The notes: generated from the letters alone by a model not told the origin. Numbered from the stretch's first letter, positions 1-12,490 are shown. The stretch is 64,000 bases of DNA from Bradysia coprophila (GCF_014529535.1 NW_023503493.1:12432001-12496000), one strand, 5' to 3'. Translations and numbers: made by a program.

Positions 1-21
1 TTTAGTAGAAACTTCATTTTT

Positions 22-80
22 GATTTACTTGATTTACTGTGATTTACTGTGATTTACCGTGATTTACCGTGATTTACTGA
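22..80. repeat. Short tandem repeat, 10 bp unit
   Basis: About six copies of a 10-base unit, GATTTACTGT or GATTTACCGT, lie next to the left edge of the large foldback element. It is a simple minisatellite with no sign of coding. Confidence 0.85.
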
Positions 81-375
81 GCTAGTAAATCAGTGATTAC
101 CCCTCGATTTATCTGAAATTATGGTCATTGGTAGAGGTGTTGACGCCGCATATGCTGGCCTTTAAAACATTTCGAAATTTTTCGTGTATGTGGTGCAGTA
201 GCTATTTTAGGGGAAAAAATTGTGTTTAAAAAAAATTACAATGATAGACTTTAAAGATATAGGTGTCGATGGGTAGGTAGTGACCTCTACTATCCATGAC
301 ACCATGAACATACCGCGGCACGACTTTCGTTGAGATTCAATTTTGATTGAAGTGTACTAACACAAAAATTCTATA

Positions 376-944
376 AAACTCCACTTTTCTTCCTGAAGTA
401 CCAAAACCGTCACATTCACTCACCAAATTTAGTACCGAAAGAGCAACATTCTCCGACACTTTTTTCTCTCAATTTTCATTCCCGCTTATGTCATTTTCGA
501 TCCTATCTTTATTCTTTCCCAGATGTGTCATGTACTATAACAAATGAAAATGCTACACATGTGATATTAAATGCGATCTCGCATCAGATTTTGTGATATC
601 GCATGCGATCTCGCATTATATTTTGTTATATCGAATGCCATCTCGCATGTGATATTGTGATATCGCATGAGATTTTGTGATATCGCATACGATCTCGCAT
701 GTGGTATAGAGATCGCAGCTGAATATGGCGTGCAAATCTGTTGTTATGTTTTGTTCGGAATGTGACTTTGGTACTCCAGGAAGAAAAATAGTATACATAC
801 CACGGATCGAAAAGGTGTGTTTTAGACCACGGTGGTGAAAACGTCCTTGGTCTCCGCTCCGCTTCGCGTCGCTCCATCCCTGGACGTTTTCACCACCTGG
901 GTCTAAAACACACCTTTTCGATCCTTGGTATGTAACATACTATT
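376..944. mobile_element. Nested repeat insertion within the left foldback arm
   Basis: This block is missing from the otherwise matching right arm. It begins with TTCTTCCTGAAGTACCAAA (around 388-406), and a reverse-complement version recurs at about 764-784, so it looks like an inverted-repeat element. A 32 bp satellite lies inside it and a strong hairpin follows it. It inserted after the host foldback was formed. Confidence 0.7.
573..716. repeat. 32 bp palindromic satellite array (GATATCGCATGCGATCTCGC)
   Basis: Four to five diverged copies of a roughly 32 bp unit combine TGTGATATCGCAT with GCGATCTCGCAT. One copy is shortened by about 12 bases. Each unit is itself partly self-complementary, so the array could fold on itself or bind a dimeric factor. 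It lies inside the nested insertion. Confidence 0.8.
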
Positions 945-948
945 TCTT
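778..948. repeat. Near-perfect hairpin of about 170 bp
   Basis: The left arm runs from about 778 (AAATAGTATACATACC, then GATCGAAAAGGTGTGT and GGTGGTGAAAACGTCC). The right arm is its reverse complement up to about 948. The roughly 20-base centre is GC-rich (CTCCGCTCCGCTTCGC). Arms of about 70 bases with few mismatches suggest a recent miniature foldback insertion. Confidence 0.85.
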
Positions 949-1767
949 CGCGTCTGTTTTAATTTTTTGACGTATTAGTCAATTTTAAGTCAGGGCTGGC
1001 AGTTGCTGCCGCTGAAAAGAACCAACTAATTCAATTTTGTCATATAAAAATTCATAAGTTCCTCAGGTATCTCCCGACTTCGCGGTATGGCCAGTGCGGC
1101 ACTGTATCAAGTGTTTCCTAGGGTATTATAATCATATTTTGTACGTTGGCCACTTACCGATAGCATTTGAAAAATTTTCACAAATTCACGAATACGAAAA
1201 ATTTGACATATTTCCAAATCCTTCCGTAAAGTGACCGACGTACAAAAAATTATTATAATATGCTAGTAAACACTTGATACAGTGCCGCACTGGCCATACG
1301 GGGAAGTCTGGAGACACCCGAGGAACGTATGAAACAATTGAATAAGTTGGATTTTTTTTCAAATTTTATAGGTCCTGAACGAAATTTCCCGAAGCGTAAG
1401 GTGGCAGTAACTCCAGCCCTGACTTAAAATTGTCTCATACGTCAGAAAAATTAACGCGAAAATAATAGACGCGAAAAAAATTCTAGAGAATTTTTGTGTT
1501 AGTGCACTTCAATCAAATTTGAAGCTCAACGAAAACCGTGCCGCGGTAGGATCATGGTGTCATAGATAGTAGAAGTCACTACCTATCCAACGACACCCAT
1601 ATCTTCCAAGTCTATCATTGTAATTTTTTTTAAACACTCTCCCAAAGTTGCAATTTTTTCCCCCTAAAATAGCTACTGCACCACATACACGAAAAATTTC
1701 GAAATGTTTTAAAGGCCAGCATATGCGGCGTCAACGCCTCTACCAATGACCATAATTTCAGATAAAT

Positions 1768-2455
1768 GCGTTACGTATTGTCGGTGATATGCAACAAAAA
1801 CTATTTTGGTCACCCTCGCGCAGTGCATTTTTTCATGATTTCTGGCGTGAAAACATAATTACTTCGAAGATTTTTTTTAGTTGCAAATGACTCAGGAAGG
1901 TCCCCTGATTCAATTACTATATACCCTCCAAAAATCGCCGATGGCTTGTTTTTAAGTTGTTCGAAGTTTTGGCAAATTGACTCTTAAGTGAATATTTTTT
2001 GAATATTTTTTTTCTCTTATTGTTTCAATATTTAATGTCCAGTGGGTAATGAAGTGAACAACGTAAATTTAAAATTTTAACTTAAAACCAACGAATCGTC
2101 TTATTTAGTATAATATCTAGTTCACTGAATTTCGCTTGTTATGAGATTTTAGATTTAAATTTGTTCCTAAAAAATAAAGAGAGAAAACAGACAAAAAAAT
2201 GTAAAAGAAAATCGCGAATCGGTTTTATATAATTAAGAACGATGCAACGTATTTTTTAAGCATTTACCCTTGTCAAAAAAGCAAGAGAACACGTATTTTT
2301 TGAAACTATTTTCTAATTCATATTACTCGTAACTCCTGCCAAGACGGAAATTCCATGGAATGGAAATATCATGCCATATAGTCTAGTCGGAAAAGAATTG
2401 AAATCAAAATAAATGGATTGATAAATGAAAATTAATTGTTATTACATTTACAATG
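1768..2455. other. Intergenic, nothing recognised
   Basis: AT-rich sequence with no credible reading frame, RNA gene or clear repeat structure. Confidence 0.5.
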
Positions 2456-2780
2456 AGGGGTTCTTTTGAAAAACAGTCTGCCGGAATTGGCCGCCAAAAA
2501 ATTTTCGAGGAATAATGGACTTTTGTGGACGTTTTTTTATGTATCGAAAAAGGTATTGGTCACTAGAAGCCAACACATTTGTTTTAAAAAAATCCTCGAC
2601 CTTTGAGTAGGTGGCTGTTGGAGGAAGATCGAAAACCGAAAATATGCGCTTTTCTTATGGAACTTTCGCCAGTTACATGAAAGGTAAAAGGTCGTATGAT
2701 GTGTCTCTAGAAAGGTACTTGTACATGTACTTTTGGTTCAAATATTGTCTTATTGGCTTTATAATTCATTTACACTGTTT
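2456..2780 (+). repeat. Interspersed repeat, same family as 39190-39600
   Basis: This stretch shares ordered blocks with 39190-39440: TTGAAAAACAG near the start, then AGAAAGGTA, AAAACCGAAAA, CTTTTCTTA, CCAGTTACA, and TTTATAATTCATT with ACACTG at the end. Similarity is moderate and includes indels, which indicates an old, unnamed non-coding family. Confidence 0.65.
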
Positions 2781-2810
2781 TTGAAAAAATGGTTAAAAAA
2801 TTTAATTACA

Positions 2811-2985
2811 GTTTTGTAAATCAAAGGCTTATGCAGAATCAGCAACAGTTAACCTTCACCAGCTGATCAAAAACACACTCTTCTTGTATAATAACAGTCA
2901 AAACACATTCTGAACAACGATTTGTGGACCAGCTGGAGATGTTCAGCTGCTGCTGATTCTGCACAAGCCTTTGATTTACAAACTA
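2811..2985. mobile_element. MITE with terminal inverted repeats of about 55 bp
   Basis: The left end TTTTGTAAATCAAAGGCTT, followed by GCAGAATCAGCA, is matched by its reverse complement at the right end (GCTGATTCTGC, then AAGCCTTTGATTTACAAA). It is about 175 bp with no frame. It sits directly after the interspersed repeat at 2456-2780. Confidence 0.85.
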
Positions 2986-4133
2986 TATTTGGGTAACTTT
3001 TAAAAATTTCTCTGCATCTGAAACGCAATGAAAACATAAAGAAACTGTTTTCATTGATCGGTGCTTCACAAGGCAGCTCTCAAGAATATGGAACTTGACC
3101 AAAATTTTATTGTTTTCGTTCAAAGTACGCATAAGGCATAAATGAAGTGCGGTAAGAGTTCGCTGAAAAAAATTTTCAAGTTGCTAATTCGTGATTGACA
3201 TACTACTGCACATAGATATTATGCATCTGAGGCCAAATGTTTATTTTGATGAGTTGCTAATAATCGTAAAACAGATCTGGTTCTGTTCTACATTTTTCTC
3301 CATTTGACCATCATGGTAAAAAATCGATTTGAAGAATGTCTTGGCCAGAAATATGTCACTAAGTTTTATGATTCTTTGTGATCCTAAGCGGAAGGCGCAT
3401 AAACTTGTCAAAATAATCATTTGGACATACCGTGTATTTAATTTTGTATGTGTCGATAAGATAAAAAATAAACCCATCTGCCTCACCGAGCTGATGCATA
3501 ATGTTAGTCTTACCACACAGAGAGGTATAAAGTTTGTTAAAATCGAGTCTGTGAATTATGACCCTAAAAATGAAGTATATTCGGCCCTAAGTGATTTGTT
3601 CACATAAATCTCATTTCTGTTTAATAATTATTATTTGTTATCTGATAACTGATGGCTCATAGTTGGCATCACAATTCGAAAATTTAGTAGTCGGTAGCTA
3701 CTACCAAGCTGATAGAGTGTTGTGTTTAGATGTTTACTGTTCCGTAGCTGCCTATCGACTAACGAAACTATTAGTAATTCTCGAGGTAATTCTAATCAGA
3801 AAGAACAAAAAGTAAAAAGACCTCATCAGACTTAGCCGGTATATTGTTTTTGGCAATTTTTGTGAATTCACGGACAAGGGCCTTGCTTCCTAATTCGTCC
3901 CATTGATCCATATGAAAGGCATTTAAACTCACCACACTCACCATCAGGTCCATCATCATCATCCTTCGTTCGTTTTTAACAGTCAAAATGAAATCGTACA
4001 TCAGTTAGAGCTAAATATGAACTGCGACATTTTATTTAAATGTTCCGTATTCATTTGAATGTTAATATTTGGTTCCTTTTTTATGCTTTCATAAACTATG
4101 GTAGAACTTCCATGGAAAATTAATTCTATTTGA
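2986..4133. other. Intergenic, downstream of the large GTPase-like gene
   Basis: Only weak overlapping frames occur: 92 codons on plus at 3329-3607, 91 on minus at 3241-3516 and 69 on minus at 3792-4001. None resembles a family I know, and the first two overlap on opposite strands, so they are not called as genes. The stretch probably includes the 3' untranslated region of the minus-strand gene ending at 4134. Confidence 0.5.
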
Positions 4134-7100
4134 TTACAATATTTTATCCATAACCGAGTAATATTTCTCCAAATTAGTTTCACAAATTGGCGCCTCTTCC
4201 ATAACGTACAATCCATTGCCGTACAATTCGATATCTATGAAGTCGACGAACTGCTGCAATTGACTGAAGGGGCCATATAATAGTTGCACCGACCACAGCG
4301 TATACGGACTCAATAACGACGGTCCCGATGCTAGTTTACCGTGCACTAAGTTTCGGTCAGCCGGCCGCTGGTTCCGTTCGCCAATGCTGTATTTGATGGT
4401 CCATGGTCGACTCGGTATTGTGTAGAATGTATCTTTGCAACGGTAATTTGAGTTGCCCATGTGCGTCAACGATACATGAAATGATTGCAGTATTTCCTGC
4501 AATCTGTTGTTCATCGTCAGATTATTGCTATGGAATCCTAATGCGATTGTATGGAATTTAACAGCGTTTCGTGTGTCGCTGTTTTGAACATCGGCAAAGA
4601 GATAGATTTTCTGGCCCGTAAATAATTGCTGGACTCTGTCGTGTATCTCAGAGTTTGGCCACACATAAAATGGCCCCCTCGATCCATAATTCCGGTCAAA
4701 GAAGGCTGAATGGATGTGTTCATCGTGTTCGTTGATGACTGTATCATTATACTCTTTCAGCTTTTCACTCAATGATTCAATGTGTTGAGACGCTAGAGTA
4801 ATTGAATCATTTAAATTGCCAACCAATAATGACGATGGTAGCTCATAATCAGCCAAATAATCAGCAGCATATGGGAAGAGGGCTTGTTTGAATGCACCAA
4901 GGACCCGAAAATATTGACCAAGAAACAAATTTACCTGCAAATTCATTTTCATTTGATTGAACATCTTCCTCACCTCGACATCGTGAATATCCGAATCGGA
5001 TGCTGATGTGATGTGAAGTTCACTTAGATATGTAACAAACTTGGATTCTTCTTCGTAATTCTGTATGCGATGGTAAATGTCAATCAATAATTCCATTGCC
5101 TCGTTAAGTCGAGTCATGCACCCGTTTATGTTGCTTTCGATGTCGAATTGGGACAGTTCATCGATCAATTTCTTTTGAACATTGCGAATCGTTTGCTTAA
5201 CATTCCAGTGAGTTATGTCTAGAGACACTGACGACTTGTTTACGAGATTTTTTTCGACGTTCACTGCATACTCATACATTTCGTCGACCAACGGCATCAA
5301 CTCTGAATAAATTCCCTCTTCGAGCTTTTTCAGAACTTCTAACGTTTCACTGTCTTCATTGAGGGCCTGGACCACTTCACCAATTTCATCATCGTCGCTC
5401 CATATTTGTTCGTATGTTGGAAACGATGTTGCAATCACGGTCAGTGCATATTGAGCCCTTTGTACAGGACGTTGAATTGTTACATTGCGTTCTTTTGTGG
5501 CAACGTCGTGCCATCCTCTTAAAAATTCGATGCAATTTTTTATGAAATTATTCACTTCCGTCAGAACTGCGGAACCACTCAGATTGATAGCATTTGCCTC
5601 AGTAATGAATTGGTTCAAGTTATCAGTAAAATGATTCGTTACATTATCCAACGATTTCTTCAATTTGTTCAATTCGTTCTCGGTCACCATGATCTTTTCT
5701 CGTTCATTTTTGTGCATCCTATTTCGTAAATGTTCAACACTTTCCGGCATATCGTGTATCTCAGTTATTTTTGGATCATCTAAATAAGTTTTCAGCATTT
5801 GTGCCGAAAATTTTAGAATAACGCCGGTGATCTTATTGGAGAGTGAGTCACAAATCACTCCGGTCAGCTCACCAATCAACTCAAAAATGCTTAGAATATG
5901 GCGCGCTTTCACATTGCTTCGCATGACTCGAAGTTGTTCTTCTTTAGAGTCTATTTCATTGCGAGTTTTTGTCCTCAATGCAATTGTTTCATCGACTGCT
6001 TTCTTTAATTCGTCATTTAATATTGGGATTGTTCGTCTTATTTCTGGATTGATGTCGTTTTCAATGAAATTTTTGGCTTCTCGAATTTTGGCCGATATTA
6101 CATTGTTGTAATCGCCAAGCTGTTCATTGATTACTTCGATACGTTTCAGTTCATTCAACTTCTTGACATTCTGTCCGGTCAAATCTAAAAATCGGCCGAC
6201 GTTAATTATCAAATCGGTTGAGTGACTACTGCGCATTCCATTTGTTTTACTGAAAATAGTCGTATAAATCATTGATAACACCTTTTGATCGCCTCGTGAA
6301 AGTTTTCCATCCTTCAGAACAGCGAATCGTTCAATTCTATTCAGCAAATTATCGTACAGTGACAACACTTCGATGGTTTTACTTAGCTCAGCATAGTTTT
6401 GTTCCAAACTGTTTGCTTCCATCACCAGATCCTTTATGGTATATGCGGAACTTATTGCTGGATCTGAATTGATTGCTTCATAGGTTGATTGAGCCACATT
6501 GTCTTCCGGATCGTTCATGTTCTTCAGCAAATATAAATTGTATTCAATTAGTGATGGAACAAAATTTATCGATCCATGTAACCGTTCGCGAGTTGGTCTG
6601 GGATTTCCGGGGTAGAATACCATACCGCTCTGTATGGGACATTCGTCGTGATGATGGAGTTGTTTGTCAAAAAATTTGTTTTTCAAGTTGAATCTGAAAA
6701 TGTTGTCATCTATTTCGGTGATGACGCTCAACACAAGTTTTAAAGTGGCACACTGCCTTCCGTCCACACCAGTATCGCCATTTTCACCATTGTTCGAGAT
6801 AATGATCGGAAGATGTTTTTCGTTATCACTACTGGAGTGAATGAAATGAGCACTTCCACCAGCTCCACCAAAGCCTCCTGCAAATAAAAACGAAAACTTT
6901 TAATCTTTATTTCTATTTTAATTGCATAACAGGGTCACTGTCCCTCGGCACTTTAAGTCCCTTACAAGGTCTCGGTTTGAAATCTATACCAAATATTTTT
7001 ACATTGCCCGATACGAAAAAAATTTGTTCTACGAAAGGGCCAGAACGAGGGTAGCCAAGGACGAAACAAAGCAAGAATCCGTGATATGACAAATATCCAG

Positions 7101-9954
7101 AGTCCTTCGTTGTGACAAAAATTAGTTAGAAACTAAGGACATCTCGAAGGAAAGTGAGCTAGAAATTTCACGAAGAATATCTTGTTCCGGTATGAGTTAG
7201 ATTTTTTTTGCTTGATTTCAGGCTAGTAGTGCCTAGTGGCAAAGTTATACAATGATAATACAGTGCATCTAGCGACTAACATGTAGGATAAAAATTGTAA
7301 AAAACAGACTTAATACGTTTTTGGGATAAATTTCTTTTACCTTTGCCGCCAGCACCAGTTGGGCCACAACATCTGGGCGGATGTAATGCAAATCTGTGCG
7401 TAACATTCAAACCAATAGTGAAAAAATGAAAAGATGTTACATCTCCTGTTGAGTTTAATAGTCTAGGATGATAGCCATGACGTCTAAAATATCTATGATA
7501 ATATTCACTTGGCGTTCCCCTTCCACCGGCTGTACCAGAATCGGAAAAACCTGTTTCATCGAACTCAACAGTAGAATCAGGACTGCCAGTGCCATCTTGG
7601 CCATTTGCTCCACGACCACCACTTACATCCACAAATAGCCGTTCACTATTGATGATAACATTTGCCCAGCCGAAAAAGTTGCCACCATTCAATCCAGGCT
7701 CTCCGTGCATTCCTCCCGATGCCTCCTTTGCTGGTTGATCGTAGCTTTCGCCATTATTCCCATTCAAGTGAAATTTCGCATATTTCTGAATGTTCCATCT
7801 CGGTGCCATGACTTGTAGCTCAATCTCTTTCGTTTTGTTCAGATAGAGGTCAGAATCAACATAGAATGTATCCAAAACAAACACTTTTACCATTTTTAGA
7901 TCTTCTAGTGTCGAACATTTCGTCACGAGTGCATCTCGAATGTCAGAGCTTCGAATAAAACGTCCTGTAATCGTCAATATTTCGCCATCACACTTGTAAC
8001 TAGCCGGTGATTTCATTGTAATATTTATAATTTTATTGATTTCAATTATTTTAGCTGGTGTCGACTCAAAATCAGCGTTTCGTCGTATCCGCTTTGTGAT
8101 TGTTCCAAAATTAGTTTCGTTAATGGATGCTCTGCTTGAAATGTCGTGTTCACTGAAATATCGATAGGTTTCCTCTAGAAACAAATACCAGTCATATGTT
8201 GAGACTTGATAGTCGATGGCATTTGATGAGGTAGCAAGCCAATCACGAATGGGCAATTCAAATTCCGCTCCAACAAGTGATTTAAGTTCGCTTAAACGCT
8301 TTTTGTATCGATTTACGTAATTCAGAGCGGTCACATTGATCGATGGTATTTCGATTGCGTAAGTTAACCTTTTCAACTGGTTGATTCTCCCTTGCAAAGT
8401 TATTTCCTTTTCACTCGACTGGATGCTATTTTTCCCGGTTTGCAGTATTTTGAGTTTGTTCTGAAAGCTGTTGATCGATTCAATTTTTTGATGCAGTGCT
8501 TGCAGCACTTGCTGATCAGAATCCATTAAGATTTTAGTAATCATTCGTTTCATTTCTCGTGCTTTACTTTCGATTCCTTTTCGCATTTCGTCGTCTTTTT
8601 CGATGAGGAATTGATTGACCTGTTCCAAATACGAATAATAATCTGAACTGATTGAATTCTGACTTGAATTTATATCCGTTGCAATCAACGAACTCAAAAT
8701 TAATAAATTTTTGCCATGTCGGGAGAGACGATGAAATTCTTTTATATCAGCTTCTGAAACATGATATTCTCGACTTAGCCATGATAGATGATCAGTCAGT
8801 TGATCAAGTGTCATCTCTTCGCTTCCGTTTTTCTTTACTTGGCAGAACGACAGCCCGACGTTAATAACTTCCAGTCGACTTTTATCTGATTTAGCTAGGT
8901 CAATTTGTCGTTTTATTTCGACGATCAGTCGATCTACACTGTGTTGTAAGATTGTTTCAATGCTATCAACCGTATGCTGTATCATATTACGAACTTTTAT
9001 TTGTGCCTGAGGTGTTAATGGGAATCCAAAGTCGGTCATCCTCACCGGTGCATATGAAGAGCGATTGAGAATAGATTCCCGTATGTATCGACGTCCCGTG
9101 ACCATTCTTTCGATTTTATTAAATGGACCCGCTTCGTCGGGACGCCAAAAGACGGACATTTTTGGATAATAATTGCTATTGCTTGTTGGAGTGCTTCGTC
9201 CCAGTACAGATTCAATTAATTGAATTTTGCTTCGAGAAGCTCCTTTCGTTTCCAGCAGCGAACGATGATCAATCATGAAGTGTGCGGTTAAGTTCTTGAT
9301 ATTGTCTTCATAGATGTCGATATAATGTCGTCCGCGCATTTTGAATGATGGTGCTTTGGTCACAACTAACGAAATACTGTTTTCAAATCGCGAAACATTC
9401 TTCATCAGTTGAGTTGCACGAGACAACAGATTGTCGAAATCATCGCGACTGTTAGTTACCGAATTATAGTTCATAACCAATACGATTTTCATATTCGACG
9501 CACTTTCAATCACACGTTTGATGAGGAAGGCCGTGGCTATTTCTACGGTTTCATTGCGCGTATCACCGAAACCGGGACAGTCCATCCAAGCGTTATGATT
9601 TTCGTCTGTCGAAATAACTGGAATTAGGGTCCTGGATTCCGTCGCCAAAGTTATGCGACCTATATCCGGATCTAATTCATCGCGAATTTCAAAGTTGACT
9701 GAGTTCGGATTCAGCGGTTCGAGAGCAAACATTCGACTATAGTCACCAGCCACATAGTGGACCAACGTTGATTTTCCACATCCCGTATTGCCGATCACTA
9801 ATATTATATTCGAGTTTTGCGTCACATTCAGTTTCTTTTGCACATTATCTATGTAATTTAAAACGTCTTCAGGTGAATCGTCCGAAATCACTGAACCTAA
9901 ACCGACAACTATCAGCGCGCACTCGATATAAAACAGATTGAGGTAATTGATCAT
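4134..9954 (-). CDS. Large secreted-looking P-loop GTPase-domain protein with Gly-rich region (1785 aa, function unknown)
   Basis: Two exons: 9954-7341 and 6877-4134. The 463-base intron has a GTAAAA donor and a TTTGCAG acceptor. The join is in frame and yields 1785 residues. The N-terminus has a hydrophobic run (about 5-24) ending in polar residues, read as a signal peptide. A P-loop GNTGCGKST lies at 55-63 and a Walker B/G3-like DCPGFGDT at 125-132, which suggests a TRAFAC/AIG1-like GTPase domain. Helical and coiled-coil segments fill about 320-640. A glycine-rich collagen-like stretch (about 735-900: GEPGLNGG, GGRGANGQDG, GAGGKGGFGGAGG) spans the intron. The C-terminal half is again mostly helical. 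Several N-x-S/T sites fit a secreted protein. I do not recognise a named family member, and the function is unknown. A GTPase domain behind a signal peptide is odd, and the start codon could be misjudged. Confidence 0.8.
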
Positions 9955-10690
9955 TTTTTTTTGTGGTCAAATCACACCGAAAGTAACAATAACTACATGC
10001 GAACGAAAGATCAAAAACGTACTGAAAGTGTATACCAAATCTAATTTCAGAGAAAAATATTTACAGCGAGAAAGTAGTTGATAAAAATTCTTAGTTGATA
10101 ATGTTTGAACTTAGGTTACCACAGAATTACTTTATTGGGAGATGGACTATTGCGCCTGTGATTCGTTTTTGCCAACAACTTTTTGCCATCCTTATTTTCT
10201 GGGCGAAAAGAGTGAAGAGAGATATACCAAACTATTTCTAACTGCTTAGTTATGATTAATGTTTTTATTGCATAGGTCGTCGTTATGTTGAATTTAGCTT
10301 TAATGTGTACGGTGAACTAAAATTGATTTAGCTCCACAGGGAAATAGGTAAACTATGGTGACTTAGGCAATCGATGTTACAAAATGTTGTTAACTAGCCC
10401 CTTACTCTGCGATGCACAAAACCGACTTGCGAAAATTACTCGACATTTCAAAGCTCCTGAAAGAATAGGTGCAGCAACATTTCAGCAACAAATTTAAGAA
10501 ATAGTTATTTGCTCAGCATCTACGAGTCTTCTTAGCTTGTTCTTGTTCTTTCAGAACCTTATTCCGTAAATCTGTCAAGGTAGAACGTAGCAGAAAATGT
10601 CATTTCCACATGGTTGTCTGAATTTAGCTGGCTATGCTGCTTGTACTAAAACTTTTCTAGGAATTCCATAGTCATCATCATTAGAAAATC
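9955..10690. other. Intergenic, upstream of the large P-loop gene
   Basis: It presumably contains the promoter and 5' untranslated region of the minus-strand gene starting at 9954. No clear TATA box, RNA gene or repeat was recognised. Confidence 0.45.
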
Positions 10691-10697
10691 AAAATCT

Positions 10698-11935
10698 TTG
10701 CGAATTGTTCCACACGAAATTAGAAAATCTTTGTCACACGAAGCTATAAGTTCCGAAATACATGTAATGACCTCGTTCCGCTCCACTTTGAATAACACAG
10801 TATTTCATATAGGCGTAATTCGTTATGTGTTGATGTTTTTTAATCAAGCGATTTTTCCAGGAAAAATTATGAATTGTGATTGTAGCAATATTATTTATAC
10901 ATTTTATGCTGATATCGACAGTTATTATCAACTTGTCCAAATTAAACATAAGTCTTTTTTAGGATTTATATTTAAGACGATTTGATCATGCTAAAAATGA
11001 TACGAATCCTTTAATATGCATTTTAACTGATTTTAGTCCCCTCATTCGTCTGAATGGTGCTTCCATACCTTTTTACAACAAGGTTAAGAATCTGGGCGTT
11101 TTAATCAACAATAAGTTTAATGGAATGATCATGCAGAGCTAATATATAGCAAAGTATTTGCTGGCCTTAGGAGCCTATGGCCGCTTGCACACTTAACACC
11201 GCTCAGAACGAGAGAAATGTTAGCCAAAACCCTATTGATGCCCCATTTTGACTATACAGTACAGTTTTTGCCCATGGCCTGGAATTTGGTGATAAAATGC
11301 TGTTGAATAGTGCTTTTAATGCGGTAGTTAGATATGTTTATGGACTTAGCAGGCGAACGAATGTCGACGCTTACGCTACTCGCTTTATTGGATTTACACT
11401 GTGTGACTTATACAAGTTTAGAAATTTGGATTTCCTGTACAAGTTGATCTACTCGAATTCACCAAGCTACCTGAAGGAGCTTGTGAACATAAACTACTCG
11501 TCAAGAACGAAACAAGCGGAAATTCCTAGGTGCAATAATATGCTGAGAAAAACGCTATTTGGAAAAGGATTAGTGGATTGGAATATGCTGCCGGTTGATA
11601 TAAGGTGTTCTAGTTCGTTTGACGTGTTTCGCAGTCGTTACTTTGATTATACCCGTTGATTTCGGCTGTGTTTAATGAGCTTCAAGTGAGATCGGTTTAA
11701 TTGCTGTTTGTATTCTTATATTTTTCCCCGCTGGCTGTTGTAATTATTTTATCTTCGTTTTTGTCCTTTACTCATGATTTGATTGGCGATGAACTAAATC
11801 CTCACTCTTTTAAACTGAATTTTATGTTTACTGTCGTTTTATTAATATGCTTATTGTGCGCAATTAACTTTGTATAAGGCTCGGCCTTCGCATGATTATG
11901 AATAAATGAATCTATCTATCTATTCATATTCATTG
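10698..11935 (+). pseudogene. 5'-truncated, decayed non-LTR retrotransposon (jockey-like reverse transcriptase tail)
   Basis: Broken frames read like the end of a LINE reverse transcriptase. A degenerate active-site region, FYADIDSYYQL, stands where YADD plus QLY is usual (around 10905-10937). It is followed in another frame by a KVKNLGVLI-type block (around 11083-11112). A 120-codon frame (11297-11659) has the C-terminal tail typical of these elements (RRTNVDAY, LDFLYKLI, LPVDIR). Several stops and frameshifts intervene. The 3' end carries GAATAAATGAATCTATCTAT, a simple-repeat tail common in insect LINEs. It is 5' truncated and inactive. Confidence 0.8.
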
Positions 11936-12002
11936 AATACTATTCAACTTTAATTCATGAAATGGGCTTAAAATCAGTGCCAATTTTTCGTGCAATTTTC
12001 CT

Positions 12003-12245
12003 ATGCCCCACCTTCTGGGCGGGTCAGATCCCTTGACTGTTTGTCTGAGCAGTATTTTTATTGACAATGATTTATTTCAATGAAACGTAATTTAAACGTT
12101 GATGGCCACAAAAACGCATTTAGAAGAAGAACGACTAGAATAAGTCTCTCATTGATGATTTAATTCTGTTTAGTTTCACTGAAAATCTTCGAAACGTTGT
12201 ACATGAAATGTCACGGTAAAAATTGACATATGTTTTCAATTAAAA
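12003..12245 (+). repeat. Interspersed repeat, second copy at 27474-27725
   Basis: It shares GGGTCAGATCCCTTGACTGT, TTGATGGCCACAAAAACGCA, CTCTCATTGATGATT, TTAGTTTCACTGAAAATC and CATATGTTTTCAATTAA, in the same order, with the copy at 27.5 kb. The family is non-coding and unnamed. Confidence 0.85.
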
Positions 12246-12339
12246 TTTAAACTCGTGTGAACTTCACACTCATTAATTTTGGTTCTGTTTGTTCGGTTTT
12301 GTTTACAAGGCAAAATCAAATAACGTTTTAACAAAGAGT

Positions 12340-12490
12340 AGAAAAGGCTTCTTTTGAGAACTACTCCCAGATGGTTAAACCGATATCACCCATTTTCGAA
12401 CGTGACCTGAGGATTTCAATACTTCATCGAATAAAAAAAAGTTTTTGGAAATCCGTTGTGATTTACTCAAGTTATCTTGTTATCAAGTCT
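12340..12490 (+). repeat. Interspersed repeat, same family as 35660-35910
   Basis: It shares GAGGATTTCAATACTTC, AAGTTTTTGGAAATC, GATTTACTCAAGTTATC and CGATA-CACCCATTTTCGAAC-type blocks with the tandem pair at 35.7 kb. It has no coding capacity. Confidence 0.8.

Larger units (their letters stand above)
108..1767. mobile_element. Large foldback (long inverted repeat) element with a nested insertion
   Basis: The left arm (about 108-375 and 945-1165) is the reverse complement of the right arm (about 1255-1767). Both outer ends read ATTTATCTGAAATTATGG going inward. Arm landmarks include GACGCCGCATATGC, GTGGTGCAGTAGC and GGCCAGTGCGGCACTG, each present once per strand. No transposase frame is seen, so it looks like a non-autonomous DNA element. 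The left arm is interrupted at about 376-944 by other repeats that have no counterpart in the right arm. A clear target-site duplication was not found. Confidence 0.85.

Noticed and set aside
626-877. Overlapping minus frames of 60 and 83 codons
   Set aside because: They lie in the palindromic satellite and hairpin and have no protein-like composition.
3241-3607. Opposite-strand frames of 91 and 92 codons
   Set aside because: They overlap each other, match no family I know and have no splice or promoter context.
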